Assembly (NCBI RefSeq): GCF_033843645.1
Contig: NZ_JAWXVZ010000003.1
Location: 310,001 to 374,000 of the forward strand
Length of the DNA: 64,000 bases
Direction of reading: 5' to 3'
Origin: Pseudovibrio zosterae
GTDB taxonomy: Bacteria > Pseudomonadota > Alphaproteobacteria > Rhizobiales > Stappiaceae
The notes beneath the pieces are model-generated. The model ran no database searches. It saw nothing but the letters and a program-made list of their open reading frames with translations, and was not told the DNA's origin. The position numbers and the translations under genes are program-made. Within the stretch, counting starts at the first letter, position 1, and the number at the start of each line of letters is the position of its first letter. Below, piece after piece: positions 42,855 through 50,946 of this stretch.

Positions 42855-43196
42855 ATGTCTCTGATTTACAAGATCGCTGAGAAGGATCTTTGGCACGCAG
42901 CCGAAGATGCCGGCGTGTTCGTTGGCGCGCCTATCGACCTGGAAGACGGGTTTATTCACTACTCGACCGCTGACACCGTTAAGGAAACGGCGGCGAAACA
43001 CTTCAAAAACAAAGACGATCTTCTGCTTATCGCAATTGAGAGTGACAGGTTGCCTGAAGAACACCTGAAGTGGGAACCCTCACGAGGTGGCGCTTTGTTT
43101 CCCCACCTTTATGCCCCAATGCAAATGGATGCTGTGGTCTGGGTGAAGCCGCTGCCGCTTGTCGAAGGCACTCATCAGTTTCCGGAGGACGTGTAA
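42855..43196 (+). CDS. DUF952 family protein
   Basis: 113 residues matching DUF952: LIYKIAEKDLWHAAEDAGVF, GFIHYSTADTVKETAAKHF, LKWEPSRGGALFPHLYAPM. The fold is related to glutathione-dependent or ADP-ribosyl-type pockets, but its function is not established. Its stop overlaps the pyrD ATG by one base, so the two are coupled, an arrangement common in Rhizobiales. Confidence 0.9.
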   Translation: MSLIYKIAEKDLWHAAEDAGVFVGAPIDLEDGFIHYSTADTVKETAAKHFKNKDDLLLIAIESDRLPEEHLKWEPSRGGALFPHLYAPMQMDAVVWVKPLPLVEGTHQFPEDV

Positions 43197-44299
43197 TGGG
43201 CTTTATCAGGATCGCCAACAAGATTGGCCTTAAATCGCTTCACATGTTGGAGCCAGAGGCTGCTCACGAGGCCACAATCCGGCTCTTGAAGACCGGGTTG
43301 TCGATGCCGTGTTCCCCTGTTTCTGATGGTCGCCTTTCTTTCCAGTTAGGCGACCTTTTTTTTGCCAATCCGCTGGGCATGGCCGCAGGTTTTGACAAGA
43401 ACGGCGAGGTGCCGGATGCGCTCTTGAAAATGGGCTTTGGTTTTGCCGAGGCAGGAACGGTGACGCCCGTGCCGCAAGAGGGAAACCCGAAGCCGCGCAA
43501 CTTCCGCCTGACCGCTGATGAGGCTGTGATCAATCGCTACGGCTTCAACAACGACGGCCATGAAGTGGTCTACAACCGCCTGAAGAGGCGTGCCCGCAAC
43601 GGCGGTGTGGTCGGCATCAACATCGGTGCCAACAAAACCACCGAGGACAAGGCGGCAGACTATGCGGCGGGCGTCCACCGCTTCGCGGATATCGCGTCCT
43701 ACTTTACCGTGAACATTTCTTCGCCCAACACACCGGGCCTGCGAGCCCTTCAAGAACGTGATGCTCTGTCCGACCTGTTGAAGCGATCGTTGACAGCACG
43801 CGATGAGGAGGCCGAAAAATTGGGCCGTCGGGTCCCTGTGTTCTTGAAGATCGCACCCGATATGGGGGACGCGCAACTCAAGGACATTGCGGAGGAGGTG
43901 CTGGCCCTGAAGATTGACGGGTTGATCGTGTCCAACACCACTGTTGATCGGCCGCGACTGAAAGACGCCAAGCAGGCGGGCGAAGCCGGCGGGCTGTCGG
44001 GCAAGCCGCTGTTCCGCAAGTCCACCATTGCGCTGGCCAAGATGCGCCGTCTTGTAGGGCCTGACCTGCCGATCATTGGTGTTGGTGGTATCGATGGCGG
44101 GCCGGCAGCGTGGACCAAGATCACCGCAGGGGCCAACCTTCTGCAGCTTTACACCTCAATGGTGTTTAAGGGACCAGACGTGATCAAGGACATCAACCGC
44201 TTCCTTCTGCAGCAGATCGAGAAGGAAGGGCTGACCAACCTTCAGCAAGCGGTAGGCTCAAACGTGGATGCCTGGGCCGATCTCAGCTTGAGTGAATAG
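43196..44299 (+). CDS. pyrD: Dihydroorotate dehydrogenase (quinone), class 2
   Basis: 367 residues. It oxidises dihydroorotate to orotate in pyrimidine synthesis, passing electrons to quinone via FMN. Visible are the membrane-associating N-terminus, NPLGMAAGFDKNGEVP, the class 2 signature GFAEAGTVTP, active-site serine in NISSPNTPGL, and FMN-binding IIGVGGIDGG. GGAGG precedes the ATG inside the end of the DUF952 gene. The frame is open further upstream, but that would overlap DUF952. Confidence 0.95.
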   Translation: MGFIRIANKIGLKSLHMLEPEAAHEATIRLLKTGLSMPCSPVSDGRLSFQLGDLFFANPLGMAAGFDKNGEVPDALLKMGFGFAEAGTVTPVPQEGNPKPRNFRLTADEAVINRYGFNNDGHEVVYNRLKRRARNGGVVGINIGANKTTEDKAADYAAGVHRFADIASYFTVNISSPNTPGLRALQERDALSDLLKRSLTARDEEAEKLGRRVPVFLKIAPDMGDAQLKDIAEEVLALKIDGLIVSNTTVDRPRLKDAKQAGEAGGLSGKPLFRKSTIALAKMRRLVGPDLPIIGVGGIDGGPAAWTKITAGANLLQLYTSMVFKGPDVIKDINRFLLQQIEKEGLTNLQQAVGSNVDAWADLSLSE

Positions 44300-44321
44300 T
44301 GCAAGCCGTTGGTGCCTGTTC

Positions 44322-45656
44322 TCAGGGGTGAGCAGGTACCACGGCAAACTGCTTTTCTTCACGGATACCGCACATGATCAGCAGACTGATGCCCCGTGCC
44401 CCGAGAAAGATCAGCATGGCAAGCCACAGCCCGTGGTTCCCCAGAACCGGGAACAGGGCGTAGTAGCTGGCAAGGAATACGGCGAGCGAAATCAGCATCA
44501 TGTTCCGCATGTCCTTGGACCAGGTCGCACCAATGAAGATGCCATCCATCTGATAGGCAAGGGTGCCGACCAATGGGCCAAGGCAAGCCCAGAACAGGTA
44601 ATCCCTTGAAACACTGCGCACGGCTTCGTTGACGGTCATGAAGTCTACGATGTACGGGCCGACGCCAAAGAAGATCAGCGTTGCGGCCCCGCCAAGACCG
44701 AAGCCCCACAGGAGAGAAAGCTTGACAGCGCGTTTGAAGGCGGGGCGATGGCGCGCGCCCACGGCCCGACCCGCGATCTGTTCTGCTGCGGTTGCATTGC
44801 CATCCAGAAAGTAGCCTGCAATGAGAAGGAACTTCTCCAGAACCGCGTTGGCCGCGAGAATGGTGTCGCCTTGATCTGCACTGCGAGCCATGAAGAAAGC
44901 AAAGGCGAACAAGAGCGTGAAGGAGCGGATCATGATGTCCCGGTTCAGCGCCATCATGGCAACCAGCTTGTGGCGCTCCAGCACGTCGCTCCAACTGGGC
45001 TGCCGCGTACCTTTCATGTTTGCATAGGCCAAGGCACCGCCGACGAAAAACGTGATGAGTTCACTGATCGCCGTGGCTGCCGCGACCCCGGTGATGCCCC
45101 AGTCCAGCCCGAGTACAAACCAAACGCTGAGAATGATGTTGAGGCCATTCAGTAGGGTTTGAATGAAGAGGCCAGTCTTTGCCTTGCCGAGGCCAAGGAA
45201 CCAGCCCAGAACCGCGTAGTTGGCGAGGGTTAGCGGAGCGGCGAGGATGCGGATCGAGAAGTAAGCGCTTGCGGCTGCCTGCACCTCATCAGAACCGCCC
45301 ATCAGGCTGAGGCCCACACTAACAATCGGGGGGTGAACGGCAAACAGGATGAGCCCGCAAGCAAGACCGAGCAGGACGGCCCGGAACAGAACAGCCTTGA
45401 TCTCCAGCGCGTTGCCAGCACCCAACGCTTGTGCTGCAAGGCCAGTTGTGCCTGAGCGCAGGAAGTTGAAGGTCACGAACACGATGTCAAAGATCACCGA
45501 CCCTACCGCGAGGCCGCCAAGCAGCGCCGCATCGTCGATTTGGCCAATCACCGCAGTATCCACCAAGCCCAGAAGCGGCGTTGAGATGTACGCCAGCGTC
45601 ATGGGTATGGAAATGGACAGGAACAGGCGGTTGGTGACCGCAAAAGACTGTGACAT
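44322..45656 (-). CDS. MATE family multidrug efflux transporter
   Basis: A 444-residue protein with twelve predicted helices in two similar halves, typical of DinF-type MATE transporters. It begins NRLFLSISIPMTLAYISTPLLGLVDTAVIG, and the second half begins near residue 235. It exports drugs or metabolites using Na+ or H+ gradients. It is convergent with pyrD and divergent from the HDAC-family gene. Confidence 0.9.
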   Translation of the reverse strand: MSQSFAVTNRLFLSISIPMTLAYISTPLLGLVDTAVIGQIDDAALLGGLAVGSVIFDIVFVTFNFLRSGTTGLAAQALGAGNALEIKAVLFRAVLLGLACGLILFAVHPPIVSVGLSLMGGSDEVQAAASAYFSIRILAAPLTLANYAVLGWFLGLGKAKTGLFIQTLLNGLNIILSVWFVLGLDWGITGVAAATAISELITFFVGGALAYANMKGTRQPSWSDVLERHKLVAMMALNRDIMIRSFTLLFAFAFFMARSADQGDTILAANAVLEKFLLIAGYFLDGNATAAEQIAGRAVGARHRPAFKRAVKLSLLWGFGLGGAATLIFFGVGPYIVDFMTVNEAVRSVSRDYLFWACLGPLVGTLAYQMDGIFIGATWSKDMRNMMLISLAVFLASYYALFPVLGNHGLWLAMLIFLGARGISLLIMCGIREEKQFAVVPAHP

Positions 45657-45781
45657 GGAAAGCTCATCCTGAGGATGCGAAGAAACACCCGCAGGTCTTA
45701 CTAGGCTATCCTGCCAAAGACAACAGATGCTTTCATGGGGTCGGTACTGGCAATCGCGGCAAAATACACTAGCTTTGGCCT

Positions 45782-46684
45782 ATGAAGTTGCCTGTCGTTC
45801 ATCATCCCGCCTTTACCGCCGATATTCCGAGCAACCATCGGTTTCCTATGCTCAAGTTCAAGGGCGTTGCCGATACGCTTCTGGCAGATGGCATTGTGCT
45901 GCCCGGCGGATTTGTCGAGCCTGCTCCTGCAACGCGAGAGCAGCTCATTAGGGCTCATGACGAGACCTATGTGGATCAAGTGCTTTCCGCCACCGTGCCG
46001 GACAAGGTTGCGCGGGAGATTGGCTTTCCCATGACCCATTCTGTGGGGTTTCGTGGTCAGTGCGCGACTGGCGGTTCCATCGAGACGGGACGGTTGGCCC
46101 TGCGGCACGGCATTGCATGCAACACGGCTGGCGGCTCCCACCACGCGCGGCGGCTGCATGGCGCAGGCTTTTGCGTTTTCAATGACGTGGCCGTTGCTGT
46201 GCGGGCGCTGCAAGCCGAAGGCCTGATCAGGCGGGCGCTTGTGGTCGATCTGGACGTTCATCAGGGCGACGGGACGGCGGAGATTTTCCGTGAGGACCCA
46301 TCCGTTTTCACGTTTTCCATGCACAGCGAGAAGAACTATCCAGTTCGCAAGGTGCCCTCCGATCTGGATATTCCGCTGCCGGACAATATGGAAGACGGTC
46401 CCTATCTGGAAGCGCTGGATGAGGTGTTGGAGGCCATGCTGCGCTCTTTTGATCCAGACATCGTGTTCTACAACGCAGGCGTTGACCCGCACATGGATGA
46501 CCGACTTGGACGCTTGGCGCTGACCGATGCAGGCCTTTATGAGAGAGATGCGCGGGTGATGGCTTCAGTGCGTGGTCGCGGGCTGCCACTCGCTTGCGTG
46601 CTGGGCGGCGGGTACTCCAAAGACATTCCTGTCCTTGCACGGCGCCACACCATCGTCCACCGCGTTGCTTCCGGATTTGCTTGA
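45782..46684 (+). CDS. Histone deacetylase family protein (acetoin utilisation/APAH-like)
   Basis: A 300-residue zinc-dependent amidohydrolase. The catalytic elements are intact: GGSHHARRLHGAGFCVFND (twin His), VVDLDVHQGDGT (zinc Asp/His), YNAGVDPHMDD and LGGGYSKD. In bacteria such enzymes remove acetyl or acyl groups from polyamines, acetoin-related compounds or proteins. No ribosome binding site is evident before the ATG. Confidence 0.9.
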   Translation: MKLPVVHHPAFTADIPSNHRFPMLKFKGVADTLLADGIVLPGGFVEPAPATREQLIRAHDETYVDQVLSATVPDKVAREIGFPMTHSVGFRGQCATGGSIETGRLALRHGIACNTAGGSHHARRLHGAGFCVFNDVAVAVRALQAEGLIRRALVVDLDVHQGDGTAEIFREDPSVFTFSMHSEKNYPVRKVPSDLDIPLPDNMEDGPYLEALDEVLEAMLRSFDPDIVFYNAGVDPHMDDRLGRLALTDAGLYERDARVMASVRGRGLPLACVLGGGYSKDIPVLARRHTIVHRVASGFA

Positions 46685-46690
46685 AAAAAC

Positions 46691-46963
46691 CTAGCTCTTG
46701 CCGGATTGCAGCAGGCGGGAGATGAACCAGATCGGTATCACGACAACGGCACCAATGAGCAAGTACGAACCGAGCTGACCGAGCACATCAAAACCCATGT
46801 TCCAGATGCGCAGGAAGAAGTCCTGGATGCCGTAGTAAATATCCAGCGGAGATATGTTCAACGCGGACAGGACAATGCCAACCACGAAGGACAAAAACAC
46901 AAGACGCAGCGCCACACGGCCCGGTGATCCACCAAGAAAACGTGTCAGCTTCTCATTCTGCAT
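46691..46963 (-). CDS. DUF6460 family small membrane protein
   Basis: 90 residues: RFLGGSPGRVALRLVFLSFVVG, ALNISPLDIYYGI and a C-terminal span GSYLLIGAVVVIPIWFISRLL. This pattern is a short two-helix membrane protein widespread in Rhizobiales and of unknown function. It is convergent with the HDAC-family gene (6 bases apart). Confidence 0.8.
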   Translation of the reverse strand: MQNEKLTRFLGGSPGRVALRLVFLSFVVGIVLSALNISPLDIYYGIQDFFLRIWNMGFDVLGQLGSYLLIGAVVVIPIWFISRLLQSGKS

Positions 46964-47063
46964 GCGTCACTCTCCAACTTAGGGGCGTTCCCAGTGATAT
47001 AGGCAGTCCTAACGCAATTGCATCCATCACGGAACTGCAAAGTGAGTGTAGGCTCCAGATTGC

Positions 47064-47093
47064 ACAAAGAAAAAGGGGCGGAAAACCGCCCCT
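47064..47093 (-). terminator. Terminator of the fadB-like operon
   Basis: On the minus strand AGGGGCGG pairs with CCGCCCCT over TTTT and is followed by TTTCTTTG. It lies 27 bases after the fadB-like stop. Confidence 0.88.
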
Positions 47094-47119
47094 CAAACTC
47101 ATGTTTGCAATGGAAAGCC

Positions 47120-49342
47120 TTACTCTGCTGCTTCTGCAATCTGCTCAGCCTCTTGAGGCGCGAACTTCTCGTAAAACAGCTCATTTTCCTTGGCCATTTC
47201 ACGCAGCAAGCGGTTTGGCTTGAAACGATCACCCCACTTGCGGGTGAACTTCTTGCAGACCTCAAGGAACTCAGCTGTACCCATGCCATCAACGTAGGAC
47301 AGGGTGCCACCAGTGTAAGGGGCAAAGCCAAAGCCCAGAATGGAGCCCACATCGGCTTCACGCACGTCTGTAAGACACTTTTCTTCGAAAACACGAACGG
47401 TTTCCAAAGCCTGCATGGCCAGAAGGCGCTGCTTCAGTTCTTCAATGTCGAACTCTTCCGCTGGTTTGGATGGGCCTGTTACTTCCTCAATGCCCTTCCA
47501 CAGCGACTTGTTGCGGCCATCGTAGTCATAGAAGCCCTTGGCGTTCTTGCGGCCAAAGCGCTCGCGCTTAACAACCATCTCTTCCAGGATGTCATCCAGC
47601 TTGGAGACAACGTACTTGTCGCCCATGTCCTTGCGGGTTGCGCTGGTGATGCGGTGGGCAAGGTCAAGCGCCACTTCATCGGCCAGAGCCAAAGGACCAA
47701 CCGGCATACCGGCCATGCGGCCAGCGTTTTCAATCATCGCTGCTGGCACACCGTCGCCAAGCATCAGGATGCCTTCGCGGACGTAGGTCATCACAACACG
47801 GGAGGTGTAGAAGCCACGGCTATCGTTGACGACAATCGGGGTCTTCTTGATGGCGCGGATGTAATCCAGAGCCATGGCCAGTGCCTTGTCGCCGGTCTTC
47901 TTGCCCATGATCACTTCCACCAGCATCATCTTGTCCACTGGGGAGAAGAAGTGAATGCCGATGAAGTTCTTCGGACGAGAAGAAGCTTGAGCAAGGGACG
48001 TAATAGGCAGGGTGGAGGTGTTGGAGGCGTAGATCGCACGGGTCTTCATGACCGCTTCTGCTTTCTCGGTCACCTCGCGCTTGATCTCACGGTCCTCAAA
48101 CACAGCCTCGATCACCAGATCACAGTCGGCCAGACCGTCATAGTCAGTGGTCGCCTCAATGAGGTCCAGAAGCTTTTCCTTGTCTGCATCCGTGGACTTG
48201 CCGCGCTTGATGGCTTTGTCCATCAGACCTTCAGAGTAGGCCTTGCCCTTGTCAGCCGCAGCCTGATCACGGTCGATCAGAACAACCTTGATGCCTGCCT
48301 TGGCAGTCACATAAGCGATACCAGCGCCCATGAAGCCCGCACCGAGAACACCGACCTTCTTGATCTTGTTCTCTTTCTGGTCAGCTGGACGGCGTGCACC
48401 CTTGTTCAGCTCCTGCATGGAGACAAACAGGGAGCGGATCATTGCACCAGCTTCCTTGGACTGAAGCACGTTCGCAAAGTAACGGCTCTCAATCTTCAGG
48501 CCCAGATCCATTGGCACCATGAGGCCCTCAACAACGGAGTGCATCAAGCCGCGTGGGCCTGGGTAGTTGTCGAAGGTTTCCTTGCGATAGATCGCGTTGG
48601 CTGCTGGCCAGAACTGCATGCCGCCTGGAGAGTAGATGCGGCCGCTTGGCAGCTTGAAGCCCTTCTTGTCCCATGGCTGAACCGGGTCTACGCCGTCAGC
48701 GAGGGCCTTTTTGGCAGCCTCAACCAGCTTCTTTGCAGGAGCAACTTCGTCGATGAGCTTCAGGCTCTTGGCCTTCTTTGCGTCGAGCGTTCGCCCCTGA
48801 AGCAGGAACTGCATGCCCCCCTGCAGGTCGGTAACCATGCGCATGACACGCTGGGTGCCACCTGCGCCCGGGAACAGGCCAACCTTTACTTCTGGCAGGG
48901 CCATCTTGAAGGCATCGGACTCTACTGCGATGCGCTTGTGACAGGCCAGCGCAAGTTCTGTGGCGCCGCCCATGCAAACGCCGTTGATCGCAGCAACCCA
49001 AGGCTTGCCGCAGGTCTCAAGCTTGCGGAACACCAAAGAAAGATGGCGGGACTTGTCAAAGAGCAGCTGAGCGGCCTTTTCTTCGTCCTCTTCCTTCAGC
49101 TTCTTGTACTCGCCCAGCATGCCTTCCAGCATGGTCAGGTCAGCACCGGCGGAGAAGCCAGCCTTGCCGGAGGTCACAACAACGCCCTTGATGGCGTCAT
49201 CTGCTGCAACCGCATCAACGACCTTGTCCAACTCTTCGATCACGGATTGATCGAACACATTCATGGTCTTGCCGGGAGAGTCCCATGTCAGAAGGGCAAA
49301 ACCGTTCTCGTCGGTCTCAAGGGTAAAGTTTTTGTAGGTCAT
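47120..49342 (-). CDS. fadJ: Fatty acid oxidation multifunctional protein (enoyl-CoA hydratase / 3-hydroxyacyl-CoA dehydrogenase)
   Basis: 740 residues combine a crotonase domain (about 1-190, with KAGFSAGADLTML and GVCMGGATELALAC) and an NAD-binding 3-hydroxyacyl-CoA dehydrogenase domain (from about 330, VGVLGAGFMGAGIAYV). The C-terminal helical domains carry MPVGPLALADEVALDLAH. It carries out hydration and dehydrogenation in beta-oxidation. AAGGGGGG precedes the ATG, 12 bases after the thiolase stop, so the pair is an operon. The symbol could equally be fadB. Confidence 0.93.
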   Translation of the reverse strand: MTYKNFTLETDENGFALLTWDSPGKTMNVFDQSVIEELDKVVDAVAADDAIKGVVVTSGKAGFSAGADLTMLEGMLGEYKKLKEEDEEKAAQLLFDKSRHLSLVFRKLETCGKPWVAAINGVCMGGATELALACHKRIAVESDAFKMALPEVKVGLFPGAGGTQRVMRMVTDLQGGMQFLLQGRTLDAKKAKSLKLIDEVAPAKKLVEAAKKALADGVDPVQPWDKKGFKLPSGRIYSPGGMQFWPAANAIYRKETFDNYPGPRGLMHSVVEGLMVPMDLGLKIESRYFANVLQSKEAGAMIRSLFVSMQELNKGARRPADQKENKIKKVGVLGAGFMGAGIAYVTAKAGIKVVLIDRDQAAADKGKAYSEGLMDKAIKRGKSTDADKEKLLDLIEATTDYDGLADCDLVIEAVFEDREIKREVTEKAEAVMKTRAIYASNTSTLPITSLAQASSRPKNFIGIHFFSPVDKMMLVEVIMGKKTGDKALAMALDYIRAIKKTPIVVNDSRGFYTSRVVMTYVREGILMLGDGVPAAMIENAGRMAGMPVGPLALADEVALDLAHRITSATRKDMGDKYVVSKLDDILEEMVVKRERFGRKNAKGFYDYDGRNKSLWKGIEEVTGPSKPAEEFDIEELKQRLLAMQALETVRVFEEKCLTDVREADVGSILGFGFAPYTGGTLSYVDGMGTAEFLEVCKKFTRKWGDRFKPNRLLREMAKENELFYEKFAPQEAEQIAEAAE

Positions 49343-49354
49343 CGGTTCCCCCCT

Positions 49355-50563
49355 TTAAACGCGTTCAATGATTGTTGCTGTGCCCATACCTGCGCCGATG
49401 CAAAGGGTGACCAGCGCGGTGTTCAGGTCGCGACGTTCCAACTCGTCCAGAACGGTGCCAAGGATCATTGCGCCGGTTGCGCCCAGTGGGTGACCCATGG
49501 CAATTGCGCCGCCGTTCACATTCACCGTTTCAGGATCCAGATCGAACGCCTGCATGTAGCGCAGAACAACGGAAGAGAACGCTTCGTTGATTTCGATGAG
49601 GTCAATGTCAGACCATTCCATCTTCGCATTCTTCAAAAGCTTGTTGGTCACATCCACTGGACCGGTCAGCATCAGAGCTGGCTCAGAACCGATGTTCGCA
49701 AACGCCTTGATGCGTGCGCGCGGGGTCATTCCAGCGGACCGGCCTGCGCGGCGTGACCCGATCAGAACAGCAGCTGCACCATCCACGATGCCGGAGGAGT
49801 TACCAGCGTGGTGGATATGAGTAACGTTTTCCAACTCCGGATGCGCCTGAATGCCAACTGCATCAAAGCCGCCCATGGTGCCCATCATTTCGAAGGATGG
49901 GTTCAGGCTTGCCAAAGACTGCATGTCGGTCTCTGGGCGCATGTGCTCATCACGTGCCAGAATGGTCAGGCCGTTGATGTCCTTCACAGGAATGACGGAC
50001 TTTTCGAAGCGACCTTCATCCCAAGCGGTCTGAGCGCGCTTCTGGGACTGGATTGCATAAGCATCAGCATCGTCGCGTGTGAAGCCGTACTTCGTGGCGA
50101 TCAGATCCGCTGATACACCCTGTGGCATGAAGTAGGAAGGAACCGCCACCTGCGGGTCTACTGGCCATGCGCCACCAGATGCACCAAGGCCAATGCGGCT
50201 CATGCTTTCAACGCCGCCTGCAATCACCATCTGGTGCTGACCAGACATGACCTGAGCAGATGCCATGTTGACCGCGTCCAGACCGGAAGCGCAGAAACGG
50301 TTGATCTGCATGCCTGGTACAGAGCGGTCGTAATCGGCAGTGAAAGTTGCTGCGCGGGCGATGTCGCCGCCAGCCTCACCAACTGGATCAACGCACCCCA
50401 GAACGACATCGTCCACCAGCTTGGTGTCGAGGCCATTGCGGTCGCGAATAGCTTCCAACGTGGAAGCTGCAAGGCGAACAGGCGCTACTTCATGCAGCGA
50501 TCCATCCTTCTTGCCGCGCCCTCGTGGGGTTCTCACATGATCGTAAATAAAGGCGTCAGCCAT
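49355..50563 (-). CDS. fadA: Acetyl-CoA C-acyltransferase (thiolase)
   Basis: 402 residues. The nucleophilic cysteine is in INRFCASGLDAVN, the conserved histidine in NGGAIAMGHPLGATGA, and the second cysteine in LCIGAGMGTA. It performs the thiolytic last step of beta-oxidation and would form a complex with the product of the next gene. GGAGGAGATC precedes the ATG. In sequence it resembles the FadA/FadI and PhaA groups; the operon with fadJ argues for beta-oxidation. Confidence 0.94.
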   Translation of the reverse strand: MADAFIYDHVRTPRGRGKKDGSLHEVAPVRLAASTLEAIRDRNGLDTKLVDDVVLGCVDPVGEAGGDIARAATFTADYDRSVPGMQINRFCASGLDAVNMASAQVMSGQHQMVIAGGVESMSRIGLGASGGAWPVDPQVAVPSYFMPQGVSADLIATKYGFTRDDADAYAIQSQKRAQTAWDEGRFEKSVIPVKDINGLTILARDEHMRPETDMQSLASLNPSFEMMGTMGGFDAVGIQAHPELENVTHIHHAGNSSGIVDGAAAVLIGSRRAGRSAGMTPRARIKAFANIGSEPALMLTGPVDVTNKLLKNAKMEWSDIDLIEINEAFSSVVLRYMQAFDLDPETVNVNGGAIAMGHPLGATGAMILGTVLDELERRDLNTALVTLCIGAGMGTATIIERV

Positions 50564-50584
50564 GATCTCCTCCGCAGCTGAAAA

Positions 50585-50863
50585 TTATAAGGCCATACCC
50601 GGCGAGCATTTCTCGTGCACCAGCGCACAGCGCGTGTGCCCTCCGTCCGAGCTTTGCAAGGTATGCGGCCAATGATTGATAGTGGGAAACAAATGGTTGA
50701 GGCGAGAGATGAACGACCACTCGCCGATGATGATTGAAGCTTGATCCACTGATCGGTGTCGCAAATGACCTGGAATGCCAAGTTTGCCGAGCTTCGCCAG
50801 TGCCTTGCACAACACAAAGGTTGCTCGGGCATAAAACCGGCGTACTACGGAACCTGCAGTCAT
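50585..50863 (-). CDS. Possible 92-residue protein ahead of the thiolase gene, unrecognised
   Basis: An ATG at 50863 has GGAG 7 bases upstream, and the stop lies 21 bases before the thiolase ATG, the spacing of an operon gene. The N-terminus is basic and partly amphipathic (SVVRRFYARATFVLCKALAKLGK); the rest is His/Ser-rich without motifs. No known family. It may be real or a chance frame in the thiolase leader. Confidence 0.35.
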   Translation of the reverse strand: MTAGSVVRRFYARATFVLCKALAKLGKLGIPGHLRHRSVDQASIIIGEWSFISRLNHLFPTINHWPHTLQSSDGGHTRCALVHEKCSPGMAL

Positions 50864-50902
50864 TCACGGTCTCCAGTCAGGGCCTAGTTCGAACACCAAA
50901 TA

Positions 50903-50929
50903 GGCGAGGGAGGGCAGCCCTCTCTCGCC
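50903..50929 (-). terminator. Terminator after the acyl-CoA dehydrogenase gene
   Basis: A 13-base stem (50903-50915 with 50917-50929, one G-U) closes on a tiny loop. On the minus strand TATTTGGTGTT follows, a modest U-tract. It separates the dehydrogenase from the thiolase transcript. Confidence 0.65.
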
Positions 50930-50946
50930 GGTTCTTTAAATCACCC

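Noticed and set aside
47018..49756. A 912-codon open frame on the plus strand opposite the fadJ-like gene
   Set aside because: It mirrors the codon pattern of fadJ on the other strand, is rich in His/Leu/Val without motifs, and has no ribosome binding site. The minus-strand product is a clear beta-oxidation enzyme.
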